Positions 54,861 to 64,000 of a DNA stretch of 64,000 bases are shown in pieces; position 1 is the first letter of the stretch, and every line of letters starts with the position of its first letter. The notes beneath the pieces were generated by a model, which searched no databases, was not told the DNA's origin, and saw nothing but the letters and a program-made list of their open reading frames with translations. The position numbers were made by a program, and so were the translations under genes. Source of the stretch: Ditibartonella choladocola (GTDB taxonomy: Bacteria > Pseudomonadota > Alphaproteobacteria > Rhizobiales > Rhizobiaceae). The stretch lies in contig NZ_CP015625.1 of assembly GCF_002007565.1 (NCBI RefSeq), positions 1-64,000 on the forward strand. Direction: 5' to 3'.

Positions 54861-56114
54861 ATGAAAAACTGGCTTATTCTGGCAGATGATCTCACCGGTG
54901 CAGCCGATTGTGCAATCGCCTTTTGCCGTCAGGGAGCAACAGCGACCGTCGGCTGGAAGAATGCCTATCCTTCGCTGACAGATCGGGCACAAATATTTTC
55001 TTATAATATTGACAGTCGCGAATTGAATGTAAGCGAGAGTGTCCGTCTCCAGCGTCAAACATTGGAAAAACTCTGGTCGCCGCAAGCATTCCTGTTTTGT
55101 AAGATAGATTCGACATTACGGGGGCAACCGGGAGCTGTCATTGCTGCAACGTCCGATTTTCTGAAACAGCATACGGGGCGTGCCGTGGGCGTTCTGGCAC
55201 CGGCATTTCCTGCGACAGAGCGTACCACCAGAGGCGGAAAGATTTTTGTCAACAATATCGGGCTGGAAAATACCGAGCTTTGGGCGCGTGACCATACTTA
55301 TCCGACATCCGATCTAAAGCAGATTCTTCATGATGTCGGTTTGAAAGCTTTTGTTATAGATCTCGAAACCTTAAGGCAAGACGCCAATAGACTGTCTGCC
55401 TATATTGAGAATATCGAGCAGCAAAATAAAGATTTCGTTTTTATTTTTGATGCCGAAACGCCCGAAGATCTGCAACAGATTGCCAATGCTTTTTCCAAAG
55501 CGGATTCATCACATTTCTTTATAGGAAGTGCAGGTCTTGCGCACGCTTTTGCTGCAAGATGCCCTGCAAGGCTGCGCAACGCCACAATAAATGTGAAAAA
55601 TGAAGGTGGCATCATGATTGTGGTGGGGTCGTTGGCCAAAGCTTCCCGCCTGAGCGCAAAGAAGCTGTTGGATACCCGTTTGCTGCGGCATTTCCCTGTT
55701 GATCCGGATGTTCTCTTAGAAGGAGGAGCAGGGATTGCCGGTTTTTCGCACGACGTGGCAGAGGCTTTGCGAAAGGGCGATGATATATTGGTTGAAATTA
55801 CCGTGGGTAAGAATGTTGATATGTCACTTGGATCGCGGCTTGCTCTCGATCTTGCCGGAGCACTTCAATGTGTGGGGAGTGATCTCGCCGGTTTTGCCGC
55901 AACCGGTGGTGAAACTGCAACTTATTTGATGGATGCATTAGGAGTGAACGGCATTACTTTGGAAGACGAGATTGAAGCAGGTGTTTGTCTCGGTATAACG
56001 CGTGGAAAAATTGTCGTACCAATCGCCACGAAAGCGGGAGCCTTTGGTGATGAAAACAGTCTGGTGAAAATTTTCGACAGACTTTCCGACATAAGGAATA
56101 AAGGAAAACTTTGA
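54861..56114 (+). CDS. Four-carbon acid sugar kinase (DUF1537 family)
   Basis: A 417-residue ATP-dependent kinase of the DUF1537 family, which phosphorylates D-threonate, D-erythronate or related acids at O4. The N-terminal domain begins WLILADDLTGAADCAIAF (substrate-binding aspartates) and has CKIDSTLRGQPGAVIAA and APAFPATERTTRGG. The C-terminal ATP domain has IVVGSLAKASRLSAKKL and AATGGETATYLMDALG. It starts 12 bp after the transporter and overlaps the pdxA2 start by 4 bp. The combination with PdxA2 points to D-threonate or D-erythronate; which epimer cannot be told. Confidence 0.9.
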   Translation: MKNWLILADDLTGAADCAIAFCRQGATATVGWKNAYPSLTDRAQIFSYNIDSRELNVSESVRLQRQTLEKLWSPQAFLFCKIDSTLRGQPGAVIAATSDFLKQHTGRAVGVLAPAFPATERTTRGGKIFVNNIGLENTELWARDHTYPTSDLKQILHDVGLKAFVIDLETLRQDANRLSAYIENIEQQNKDFVFIFDAETPEDLQQIANAFSKADSSHFFIGSAGLAHAFAARCPARLRNATINVKNEGGIMIVVGSLAKASRLSAKKLLDTRLLRHFPVDPDVLLEGGAGIAGFSHDVAEALRKGDDILVEITVGKNVDMSLGSRLALDLAGALQCVGSDLAGFAATGGETATYLMDALGVNGITLEDEIEAGVCLGITRGKIVVPIATKAGAFGDENSLVKIFDRLSDIRNKGKL

Positions 56115-57109
56115 TGAATAAGCCGAAAATCGTAATTACAATGGGTGATCCTTCCGGAATCGGGCCGGAAGTTATTATGAAAGCGCTAAAACATAAAGAT
56201 GTTTATGATATGTGCTCGCCTGTTGTCATTGGCGATGCATTGCGTCTGGAAGAAGCAGGTAAAATTGTTCACGCTGGCCTTGATGTCCGCTCGATAAACG
56301 ATGTCGAGGAAGCAAAATGTGAATTCGGCACAGTCGATTGTCTTGATTTGAAATTGTTGAAAGCCAATCATCCATTCGGCGTTGTACTGAAAGAATCCGG
56401 CGAGGCCGCTTATCAATATATAAAAAAGGCGGCTGAAATTGTCATGGATAACAAGGCTGATGCTATTTGCACGGCTCCACTTTGCAAGGAAGCATTGCAT
56501 AATGCAGGACACAATTTTCCCGGACATACAGAACTTCTGGCCCATCTCACCCATACGCCGGAAGTTTCCATGATGCTGGTCTCGCCCAAATTACGAGTCA
56601 TCCATGTTACGACACATATCGGCTTGATTGACGCAATCGCGAAGATAGAACCCGGTCTTGTCGAAAGGGTAATTTCACGTGGGCATAACGTTCTTGTCAA
56701 GCGTGGCATGAAAAACCCCAAGATTGCTGTTTGTGCAATCAACCCGCATGCCGGAGAAAATGGACTTTTCGGTTACGGCGAGGAAGAAAAGAAAATCGTT
56801 CCTGCTGTCAAGGCTTGTCAGGCAAAAGGCTGGAATGTTGTAGGGCCACTTCCTGCCGATACATTGTTCTATCTCGCCGGTCGGGGTGATTATGATATGG
56901 TTGTTGCCATGTATCACGATCAGGGACACATACCGATAAAAGTTCTAGGGCTTGAAAGCGGCGTCAATATTACGGTGGGTCTACCTGTCATTCGTACATC
57001 TGTCGATCACGGTACAGCTTTCGATATTGCCGGAAAGGGAATTGCCGACGAGCAATCGATGGTCGAAGCATTGCGGCAGGCTGCCGAACTCGCACCACGA
57101 ACGGAATAG
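56111..57109 (+). CDS. pdxA2: PdxA2-type 4-phosphate dehydrogenase (D-threonate/D-erythronate pathway)
   Basis: A 332-residue NAD-dependent, metal-dependent dehydrogenase homologous to PdxA of vitamin B6 synthesis. It has MGDPSGIGPEVIMKAL at the N-terminus, APLCKEALHNAGHNFPGHTE, CAINPHAGENGLFG, and VAMYHDQGHIPIKVLG with VDHGTAFDIAGKG near the end. In DUF1537 operons this paralogue oxidises and decarboxylates the 4-phosphate of threonate or erythronate to dihydroxyacetone phosphate. The ATG overlaps the kinase stop. True PdxA in rhizobia sits beside surA and ksgA, which are not here, supporting the catabolic assignment. Confidence 0.88.
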   Translation: MMNKPKIVITMGDPSGIGPEVIMKALKHKDVYDMCSPVVIGDALRLEEAGKIVHAGLDVRSINDVEEAKCEFGTVDCLDLKLLKANHPFGVVLKESGEAAYQYIKKAAEIVMDNKADAICTAPLCKEALHNAGHNFPGHTELLAHLTHTPEVSMMLVSPKLRVIHVTTHIGLIDAIAKIEPGLVERVISRGHNVLVKRGMKNPKIAVCAINPHAGENGLFGYGEEEKKIVPAVKACQAKGWNVVGPLPADTLFYLAGRGDYDMVVAMYHDQGHIPIKVLGLESGVNITVGLPVIRTSVDHGTAFDIAGKGIADEQSMVEALRQAAELAPRTE

Positions 57110-57214
57110 TGTTTTTGTAGTTTTGTTTCGTGTCATCTGGTATAATAACCGGAATAGACGAACAGCAAGTTCTATTTGAAACGGATAGGACTTATGTTGC
57201 AAAATAAAGACGGA

Positions 57215-57242
57215 GAGTTCAGGAATATATATTCCTGAACTC
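57215..57242. promoter_or_regulatory. 28-bp perfect palindrome upstream of the DeoR-family gene
   Basis: GAGTTCAGGAATAT followed by its exact reverse complement. It ends 30 bp before the regulator's ATG and is followed by TCTTTTTG. It can be an autoregulatory operator, a terminator for the acid-sugar operon, or both. Confidence 0.6.
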
Positions 57243-57272
57243 AAAGTCTTTTTGTTGGAGAACAAAGCTGCT

Positions 57273-58040
57273 ATGACCCGCAAGGAACGACTCACATGCC
57301 TCATCCACGCGATCAAGGTCGGCATTGTCAATGTCGAGGCAATGGCAGAAAAATTTGGTGTGTCTGCTTCAACAATCCGGCGTGATTTGCAACAACTTGA
57401 AAAAAACGGCCATATTCAGCGAACCTATGGCGGTGCGGTGCTCAGTCAGGCTGTGCCGGAAACGTCTTTTGTCGAGCGTATGGCACGTCATAGCGATAGC
57501 AAACATAGTATTGCCAAGCAGGCCAATGAATTGGTTTCCGACGGCGACACCATTCTACTTGATGCCGGTTCGACAGTCTGCGCGTTAGGGCATTTATTGA
57601 AAGAGCGTAAGCTTCACATTATTACAAATAACCTTATGCTGGTGCCGCTTTTTGAAGGAAAAACGAATCTGGAACTGACAATAATCGGCGGTAAATGCCG
57701 GAATACCAGTATGGGCATTTTCGGCGCTCTTGCGATCAAAAATCTTGAATCATTTACGGCAGACTATTTTTTCACGAGTGCTGACGGTGTCGTTCCGGGG
57801 TTGGGCTTATGTGAAGCAAGTCTGGAGCAGACTATTTTAAAAGAAGCAATGATGCAAAGGGCGCGTAACACAGTCGTAATGGCTGATGCTGATAAAATAA
57901 ATCGGGCAGAACAGCATTGTTGGGCAAAGTGTCCTGCCAAATGGACATTGATTACCGACAAGAAAATGGACGAAGAAGAAAAAAGATTGTTTTCTATTGC
58001 CGGTGCAACCGTTCTTGAGGCAGCCCCCCATTCGGTTTGA
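57273..58040 (+). CDS. DeoR/GlpR family transcriptional regulator
   Basis: A 255-residue repressor-type regulator. The N-terminal winged helix has VEAMAEKFGVSASTIRRDLQQLE and HIQRTYGGAVL. The C-terminal sugar-phosphate-sensing domain has DGDTILLDAGSTVCALGHLL and LTIIGGKCRNTSMGIFG. The FFTSADGV region follows. It probably senses a phosphorylated intermediate of the upstream acid-sugar pathway and binds the twin operators at 53729 and 53781 and/or the palindrome before its own gene. ATG 57273 is preferred over TTG 57252, which would be the first codon of a GGAGAAC-containing leader. Confidence 0.9.
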   Translation: MTRKERLTCLIHAIKVGIVNVEAMAEKFGVSASTIRRDLQQLEKNGHIQRTYGGAVLSQAVPETSFVERMARHSDSKHSIAKQANELVSDGDTILLDAGSTVCALGHLLKERKLHIITNNLMLVPLFEGKTNLELTIIGGKCRNTSMGIFGALAIKNLESFTADYFFTSADGVVPGLGLCEASLEQTILKEAMMQRARNTVVMADADKINRAEQHCWAKCPAKWTLITDKKMDEEEKRLFSIAGATVLEAAPHSV

Positions 58041-58064
58041 TAGATAGCAAAGCGTTTTTCGTGC

Positions 58065-58472
58065 TTATTGCTCTTCTAATTCGACCAATGTGCCATCAAA
58101 ATTTTGCGGGTCAATAAACAATACCGGTTTGCCACGAGCACCCGGTTTCGGGTTCCCGTCACCCAGAATTGTAATTCCCTCTTCTATCAACTGGTCACGC
58201 ATTTCTAAAATGTTTTCAACTTCAAAACAAATATGATGAAGGCCGCCAGAAGGGTTCTTTTCAAGAAAATCCGCAATTTCCGAATGGTCGCCCAAAGGTG
58301 TCATAAGTTCCAGTCTGGTATTGGATAGTTCAACAAAAACAACCTTTACGCCGTATTCCGGCAATTCCTGTACAGTGGTGATATTGCCATTGACCGAGCG
58401 ATAAAGTTCTGCGGCTTGTTCAAGATCCGGTACGGCGATAGCTACATGATTTAAACGACCAAAGTGACGCAC
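58065..58472 (-). CDS. mce: Methylmalonyl-CoA epimerase
   Basis: Interconverts (2R)- and (2S)-methylmalonyl-CoA in propionyl-CoA breakdown. The 135-residue vicinal-oxygen-chelate protein starts with GRLNHVAIAVPDLEQAAELY (metal ligand histidine). It then has FVELSNTRLELMTPLG (glutamate), GGLHHICFEVENI (histidine) and VLFIDPQNFDGTLVELEE with the final glutamate ligand. All metal ligands are present. It implies a methylmalonyl-CoA mutase elsewhere and links to the cobalamin adenosyltransferase at 16117. The XRE regulator downstream of its promoter region belongs to a family that controls this pathway. Confidence 0.93.
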   Translation of the reverse strand: MRHFGRLNHVAIAVPDLEQAAELYRSVNGNITTVQELPEYGVKVVFVELSNTRLELMTPLGDHSEIADFLEKNPSGGLHHICFEVENILEMRDQLIEEGITILGDGNPKPGARGKPVLFIDPQNFDGTLVELEEQ

Positions 58473-59300
58473 AGATAAAACTCCTTAGTATAATGAAACC
58501 TAGAATAACCTCTCCGGTTGCTGTGTCTTTATCCTTCTTCCGGAGAGAAAATCGAGGTATTTGTTGTTGTAACATCTAAAATAAGTTGAAGATTGCAGCA
58601 ACACTGTTTGTTTCTGAAAGTTGTCCCTGAAAGTTGTTTTTGAAAGTCATCCCCGAAAGTCATCGCTTTGCTATAGTTGTTGCCAACAAAGCAGCAGATT
58701 CCGGTTCTGCGGCTTTTGTTCGTTTTATAAGTTTTGCGGGAATAGAATTTCTTTGAAACATAGTTCTATGCAAATTGGTGTTGTTTAGCAGGAACCGGAT
58801 TTTGGCAAGGTGAATGCCGGTTTTTCGAGCGAGATAGCCGGAAATAGAAATCGAGCGGGATTGCGACATTTTGTTTAAGTTGAATTTATATGGCCGGTTA
58901 TGGACGAAGTGTCTGCATAATGCATATTTCCGGTCGTTTTATGTAGAGTATCTGATGTTTATTTCTCATTCGGGGCTGTTCCGGATGGACTGCGCTATGT
59001 TTTTCCCAGTAAAATAATCTATCCGTTATGACTCTCATGATTTTTAAAAAATTTTAAAGAGCAGATTTTACTGTTTTGTTGATGTTGTAGAGATAACCAA
59101 TAAAGGTAAAAAAAGAAAAGGCGCGCTCTCCCACGCTGCCTTTTCTTTTCCTCCCACATATATCCTATTCATAAAAGACAAAGCTTTTTTTTCCTCCGAC
59201 AATCCAAGGCTAACACAGCGAAAAAAATAATAAAGCTTGATCGTGTGCGAATGCATAAGTTATAAAAATGCAAATTGTAAATTGCGAAATTGTGAAAAAA
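58473..59300. other. Intergenic region with orphan terminator and short repeats
   Basis: About 830 bp between divergent genes. Four imperfect 13-bp tandem units (CTGAAAGTTGTCC type) lie at 58614-58665. A perfect 12-bp hairpin flanked by T/A runs is at 59111-59149 although no gene ends nearby. A 69-codon minus-strand frame (58660-58869) has no recognisable features and overlaps the repeats; I do not call it. Confidence 0.5.
59111..59149. terminator. Orphan rho-independent terminator-like hairpin
   Basis: Perfect 12-bp stem AAAAGAAAAGGC / GCCTTTTCTTTT with inner GCG/CGC pairing and loop CTCTCCCA. On the minus strand it is followed by TTT. No annotated gene ends at it in either direction, so it may terminate an unrecognised small RNA. 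Confidence 0.55.
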
Positions 59301-60719
59301 ATGTCTATCGGAAAACTTTATATTGGAAGAAAAGTTCGTAAATTGCGGGAAGACCAGAAATTGACGCAGGCTCATTTTGCCGAGCGCATAGGTATTTCCA
59401 CTTCATATCTCAATCAGATCGAAAACAATCAAAGGCCTGTATCGGCTGCGGTTCTGCTGTCTTTGGCTGAAAAATTTCATATTGATATTTCTAGTCTTTC
59501 TTCGGGTGAGGACGACCGGCTGCTTTCCGCTCTGAGCGAAACTTTAACCGATCCTCTATTCAAGAATCACCGCGCAGCTATGCAGGAATTGCGGCTTATT
59601 ACACAAAATGCCCCTGGCCTTGCGCGTGCTTTGATTACTTGCCATCAGGCCTACCGTCTGGCTTCCGAACAATTGGCAAGTACCGACGGATGGTTGCAAG
59701 CGGGTGGGCTCACAGAAATTTTACCTTATGAAGAGGTGCGCGACTTTTTCCATTTCATGGATAATTATATTGATGACCTCGACCGGAGTGCAGAAGATCT
59801 TGCGGGCGAAATGGGTATCGGGGAACGCGATAATCATTCGGCCATTATCGAACGGCTTGAAAAAAAATATCAGGTCAGTGTCAACTGGGGAACTGCTGAC
59901 GATGGTATGGTACGCCGTTATGATCCGGTGAGCCGTATTTTGACTTTGAATCCTTATATAGCGCCGCAACAACGCACTTTTGAATTGGCTATCCAACTTG
60001 CACGATTTGAAGCGGATCCGCTTTGTGATGAAATCATCAAAAAAGCATCTTTCAAATCGGAGGAAGCCAATGAAATATGTCGCATCGGGCTTTACAACTA
60101 TTTTGCCGGTGCGCTCATTCTTCCCTATAAACCTTTTATGCGTGCAGCCAGTGCGCTTCGTCATGATATAGAATTGCTTGCCGCCCGTTTCAGCGTTTCT
60201 TTGGAACAGGTTTGTCACCGGCTTTCAACTTTGCAACGGCCAGGTCTGAAGGGTGTGCCGATTTTCTTTGCGCGCATCGACCGTGCCGGAAATATAACCA
60301 AGCGTCATAGTGCTGTGAAATTGCAATTCGGCCGTTATGGCGCGGCCTGTCCGGTATGGAATGCACATCAGGCTTTTGAAACGCCGGGCAATATCATCCG
60401 CCAACTTGCCGAAACGCCCGATGGTGTGCGCTATCTTTGTCTGGCTGTTCAGGTAGTGAAAAGAAATGGCGGTTACCATAGTCCGCATCCCCATTATGCC
60501 TTGGCATTCGGCTGTGAAATATCGAATGCGTCGCAATTTGTTTATGCCGATGGCCTTAATCTTGATAATAATGCAGCCTATGAACCGATCGGCATTTCTT
60601 GCAGGATTTGTCCACGCACGCGGTGTCCGAACAGGGCAGCACCGCCGCTAAAACATCGTTTAACGGTCAATTATAACCAGCGTGATGCCTTGCCATATAC
60701 GTTGGAACAAATTGGCTAG
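59301..60719 (+). CDS. XRE-family short-chain fatty acyl transcriptional regulator (ScfR/PccR/RamB type)
   Basis: A 472-residue regulator. The N-terminal helix-turn-helix is RKVRKLREDQKLTQAHFAERIGIS followed by YLNQIENNQRPVS. A middle IrrE/DUF955-like region holds LNPYIAPQQRTFELAIQLARFE. The C-terminal DUF2083 domain has FFARIDRAGNITKRHSA and a cysteine pattern ISCRICPRTRCPNRAAPP. Members control propionyl-CoA, methylcitrate or glyoxylate-shunt genes. Proximity to mce supports propionyl-CoA control. ATG 59301 is chosen for the family N-terminus; ATG 59268 would add 11 residues. Repeated AAATTG/GCAAAT-like sequence at 59266-59292 may be its own operator. Confidence 0.88.
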   Translation: MSIGKLYIGRKVRKLREDQKLTQAHFAERIGISTSYLNQIENNQRPVSAAVLLSLAEKFHIDISSLSSGEDDRLLSALSETLTDPLFKNHRAAMQELRLITQNAPGLARALITCHQAYRLASEQLASTDGWLQAGGLTEILPYEEVRDFFHFMDNYIDDLDRSAEDLAGEMGIGERDNHSAIIERLEKKYQVSVNWGTADDGMVRRYDPVSRILTLNPYIAPQQRTFELAIQLARFEADPLCDEIIKKASFKSEEANEICRIGLYNYFAGALILPYKPFMRAASALRHDIELLAARFSVSLEQVCHRLSTLQRPGLKGVPIFFARIDRAGNITKRHSAVKLQFGRYGAACPVWNAHQAFETPGNIIRQLAETPDGVRYLCLAVQVVKRNGGYHSPHPHYALAFGCEISNASQFVYADGLNLDNNAAYEPIGISCRICPRTRCPNRAAPPLKHRLTVNYNQRDALPYTLEQIG

Positions 60720-61161
60720 GAAAGCTGCTGCAATCCGAAGCAATCGGCCGTTTGAAAATACGATTGATAATGAAAAATCAATCGGACACCGGCGAAGATT
60801 CCGGCTGTCCAAACTTTCCTTGAATAGAAAACCGGATTCAAGAATTTGATAATCGAAGACGGTTTTTTACATTTCCCGGATGTCGGCATTTCTTTGCTAT
60901 AAGAGATGAACATATAAAAATGCGCAGACAAGAAACAGGCTGGCGTTGCATACCGGAAAATTTCCCGATTTTTAGGGGAGAAAACCTCTGGTGGCTGCTA
61001 TGATTTCGATAAGTTGAAAAACTGTGCGCAATTACGCCATTTGATAATCGCGTTTCAGCCTGACAGGTAAAAGTGATTAAGTGTCTCATCTCACGGAATG
61101 AGATCTGCTCCGGCCTATAGACTTTAAGCCGGAGCAATCCTGTTGAAAAATCGGAAACCGG
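60720..61161. other. Intergenic region with hairpins, no gene
   Basis: About 440 bp between convergent genes. A perfect 8-bp stem GCTCCGGC / GCCGGAGC at 61107-61135 lies 27 bp past the aldo/keto reductase stop. A smaller hairpin (CTCAT/ATGAG) at about 61084-61102 adjoins it. Neither has a good T-run. No open frame is supported. Confidence 0.45.
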
Positions 61162-62151
<990 letters not shown>

Positions 62152-62283
62152 ACTCAATTCCTTTTTGTTATCTTTATGTTTTTACCGCTGTAACGAATCT
62201 AGAAGAATTATTACTGTTTGTTTATCCTGTTTAATTTGCTAAATGTGATCGAATAATTAGAACAATAGAAAAAAGTAAAAACC

Positions 62284-63174
62284 ATGGATCGTCAACAGCT
62301 TTCCCATTTATTGATTTTTGAAACAGTCGTTGAAGAAGGTAGTTTTCGCGCCGCCGCAAAAAGGCTGAATATTGCACCTTCTGCCGTATCTTACGCGATT
62401 GGAAAATTGGAAGAAAGTTTGGATGTACAGCTTTTTAACCGTACGACTCGCAGTCTGGGATTAAGCCCTGCCGGAAAAGTGCTCATTCGCCAAACGGCTT
62501 CCGCTTTGGGAATGATAGAAGACGGTTTTAACGCGGCAAAAGCAACGCATGACAATGTTTCCGGTCTTTTGCGGATCAATACCGGCTATTCGGCGGCAAA
62601 ATTTCTTATTTCTCCTTATCTCGGAGCATTCGCAGAAGCCTATCCCGATATTATCCTTGATCTCGTGATTGATAACCGGTTTGTCGACATTGTAAAATCC
62701 GGTTATGACGCAGGCATACGCATTCACGAGCATGTCGAAAAAGATATGATTGCCGCAAAAATTGGTGGCGATTTGAAAAGCGTTCTTGTCGCGACGCCAA
62801 AATATTTTGAAAACCATCCGGTTCCCTGCCACCCTGTCGATTTGAAAAACCATAGAGCAATTTTATATCGTTTCAACGAACAACGCACTTATGTGTGGGA
62901 ATTCGAGAAAGGCCGGAAAAAATTGACGGTTACTCCTCCCGAACAGCTCGTCGTCAATAGCCATCAATTGGTTATCGACGCAGTGCTTCAGCATACCGGA
63001 TTGGCTTATATATTTGAAAATTATGTGAAAGACGAGATCAGTCAGGGCAAGCTCGTAAAAGTAATGGAAGATTGGACACCGCCATTTTCGGGGTTTTACA
63101 TTTATTATCCGCAACAAAAAATGCGCGCAGCTCTTCGTGCTTTTATTGATTTCTTTATTGCCAAAAACCGCTAA
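62284..63174 (+). CDS. LysR-family transcriptional regulator
   Basis: A 296-residue regulator. The N-terminal winged helix has FETVVEEGSFRAAAKRLNIAPSAVSYAIGKLEESLDVQLFNRTTR. The C-terminal periplasmic-binding-like domain (about 90-290) senses an unknown effector. In LysR fashion it is divergent from the aldo/keto reductase gene and probably regulates it and itself from the shared 132-bp region. The ATG at 62284 follows AAAAGTAAAAACC; no strong ribosome binding site is seen. Confidence 0.92.
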   Translation: MDRQQLSHLLIFETVVEEGSFRAAAKRLNIAPSAVSYAIGKLEESLDVQLFNRTTRSLGLSPAGKVLIRQTASALGMIEDGFNAAKATHDNVSGLLRINTGYSAAKFLISPYLGAFAEAYPDIILDLVIDNRFVDIVKSGYDAGIRIHEHVEKDMIAAKIGGDLKSVLVATPKYFENHPVPCHPVDLKNHRAILYRFNEQRTYVWEFEKGRKKLTVTPPEQLVVNSHQLVIDAVLQHTGLAYIFENYVKDEISQGKLVKVMEDWTPPFSGFYIYYPQQKMRAALRAFIDFFIAKNR

Positions 63175-63570
63175 GAGAAACCGTTAAGTAAAAACGTTAA
63201 GTGAAACGGAAAAATCGGATAGCATTTATAGCCTTCAAGACCAAAATGGTTGACGTTTGAAATCTGTCACAGCCGCAACGTTAGCCTTATTACTCTATTT
63301 TTTCGCGGGTGCACCGCCCTTTGTTTATTCGGTTACAGAATTTTCGTTTTTCCCGCTCGACCAATTTTTAAAGCATGACAAGCAAATTTATCTATTCAGA
63401 ACCGGCGGGGTAAAAAATTCTGTCCAGTGTTAAATTGTATTGATAGAAAAATACCTCGCATTGCGATAACGTGATGGTAATTACATGTATTAACGGTTTG
63501 AGACGGAAAAATTTCTTGATATGAAAATGTCGATTCAAATCTTTCCGTAACTCCGAGGAGGGCGATTTTA
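63175..63570. other. Intergenic region before argB
   Basis: About 400 bp. Contains two CGTTAAGT copies at about 63183-63202 and a possible short TTG-started frame (63257-63433). The argB ribosome binding site GAGGAGGG is at 63555-63562. Confidence 0.4.
63257..63433 (+). CDS. Possible small exported protein (58 residues)
   Basis: A TTG-started frame beginning MKSVTAATLALLLYFFAG, a plausible signal peptide, then PPFVYSVTEFSFFPLDQF and a basic tail ending in a cysteine. No ribosome binding site is obvious and there is no recognised family. It may be a decayed or spurious gene; listed because the N-terminus looks exported. Confidence 0.25.
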   Translation: MKSVTAATLALLLYFFAGAPPFVYSVTEFSFFPLDQFLKHDKQIYLFRTGGVKNSVQC

Positions 63571-64000
63571 ATGGATGATTTAACGACCGACGCTGCCGAT
63601 GTTGCTGAAAGACAGGCTGCGCTGCTTTCTGCAGCTTTGCCTTATATGCAGAAATACGAGAACAAGACAGTTGTGGTCAAATATGGCGGTCATGCTATGG
63701 GAGACCCTGAACTGGGTCGTGCTTTTGCCCGCGATATTGCGCTTCTCAAGCAATCCGGTATCAACCCGATTGTCGTTCATGGCGGCGGCCCGCAAATTGC
63801 AAAACTCCTTGGAAAAATGGGAATTGAATCGAAGTTTGAAGGTGGACTTCGTGTAACCGACGCCAAAACTGTCGAAGTTGTCGAAATGGTTCTGGCCGGT
63901 TCGATCAACAAAGAAATTGTTGCAATGATTAATGCCGAAGGCGAATGGGCTATCGGCCTTTGCGGCAAAGATGGCAATATGGTTTTTGCCGAAAAAGCCC
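63571..64000 (+). CDS. argB: Acetylglutamate kinase (5' part, runs off the window)
   Basis: Second step of arginine synthesis, phosphorylating N-acetylglutamate; usually feedback-inhibited by arginine. The 143 codons present show [55 protein letters not shown] and the start of the GKDGN region, all family hallmarks. An excellent ribosome binding site (GAGGAGGG) lies 8 nt before the ATG. The 3' half is outside the window. argG and argH are elsewhere in this window. Confidence 0.95.
   Translation, partial: MDDLTTDAADVAERQAALLSAALPYMQKYENKTVVVKYGGHAMGDPELGRAFARDIALLKQSGINPIVVHGGGPQIAKLLGKMGIESKFEGGLRVTDAKTVEVVEMVLAGSINKEIVAMINAEGEWAIGLCGKDGNMVFAEKA

Noticed and set aside
58660-58869. 69-codon minus-strand frame
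   Set aside because: Overlaps short tandem repeats, has no upstream signal, and its composition is unlike neighbouring genes.

Overview
The window looks like the origin-proximal part of a chromosome from an alphaproteobacterium of the order Hyphomicrobiales, most likely Bartonellaceae. The evidence is the order ppsR-maf-aroE-coaE-dnaQ beginning at a DnaA/CtrA-marked origin, hrcA divergent from rph-rdgB-hemW, tlpA/argH/lptM/lysA, xerD divergent from aroK-aroB, and a tRNA-Arg(CCT) carrying a group I intron. The moderate G+C and the many intact amino-acid pathway genes (argG, argH, argB, lysA, cysK, aroE, aroK, aroB) fit a less reduced, gut-type Bartonella better than a blood pathogen. That genus-level assignment is inference.

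Layout. 1-413: probable oriC, with a perfect DnaA box, a second one, and a TTAA-N7-TTAA CtrA site. 414-7934: ppsR, maf, aroE, coaE, dnaQ, an alpha-r7-like small RNA on the minus strand, and polA. 8056-13037: a tiny membrane protein whose ribosome binding site lies inside a perfect hairpin, membrane proteins, argG, a LysE exporter, an FAH-family enzyme, and eight tandem 56-57 bp palindromic repeats. 13038-27035: an SH3 protein, a hydroxyacid dehydrogenase, hbd with a cobalamin adenosyltransferase, BrkB and YaiI family proteins, tlpA, argH-lptM-lysA, a DUF4175 protein, a DUF305 protein and cysK.

27122-31943 is the main accessory segment: an AT-rich island bounded by a 265-267 bp direct repeat made from the 3' end of an aldo/keto reductase gene. 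It carries a His-Xaa-Ser system (hxsA-hxsD-hxsB-hxsC). This comprises a secreted peptide ending in eight HxS triplets, a small partner protein and two radical SAM enzymes. A possible 21-residue peptide follows, and a convergent, secreted, cysteine-rich protein is built from 72-bp repeats.

31837-46421: the intact aldo/keto reductase, a small lipoprotein, a methyltransferase, a cyclic-nucleotide-binding protein, an OmpR-type regulator (possibly CenR), an L,D-transpeptidase, two parS-like sites, accA, xerD, aroKB, the intron-split tRNA-Arg, a D,D-carboxypeptidase with SPOR domain, grpE and an unusual hemC. 46676-53298: a NitT/TauT-type ABC importer, hrcA, rph, rdgB and hemW. 53729-58040: a probable four-carbon acid-sugar (D-threonate/D-erythronate) operon made of a KdgT-type transporter, a DUF1537 kinase, PdxA2 and a DeoR regulator, with twin operators upstream. 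58065-64000: methylmalonyl-CoA epimerase, a short-chain-fatty-acyl XRE regulator, a second aldo/keto reductase with a divergent LysR regulator, and the 5' part of argB, which runs off the window.
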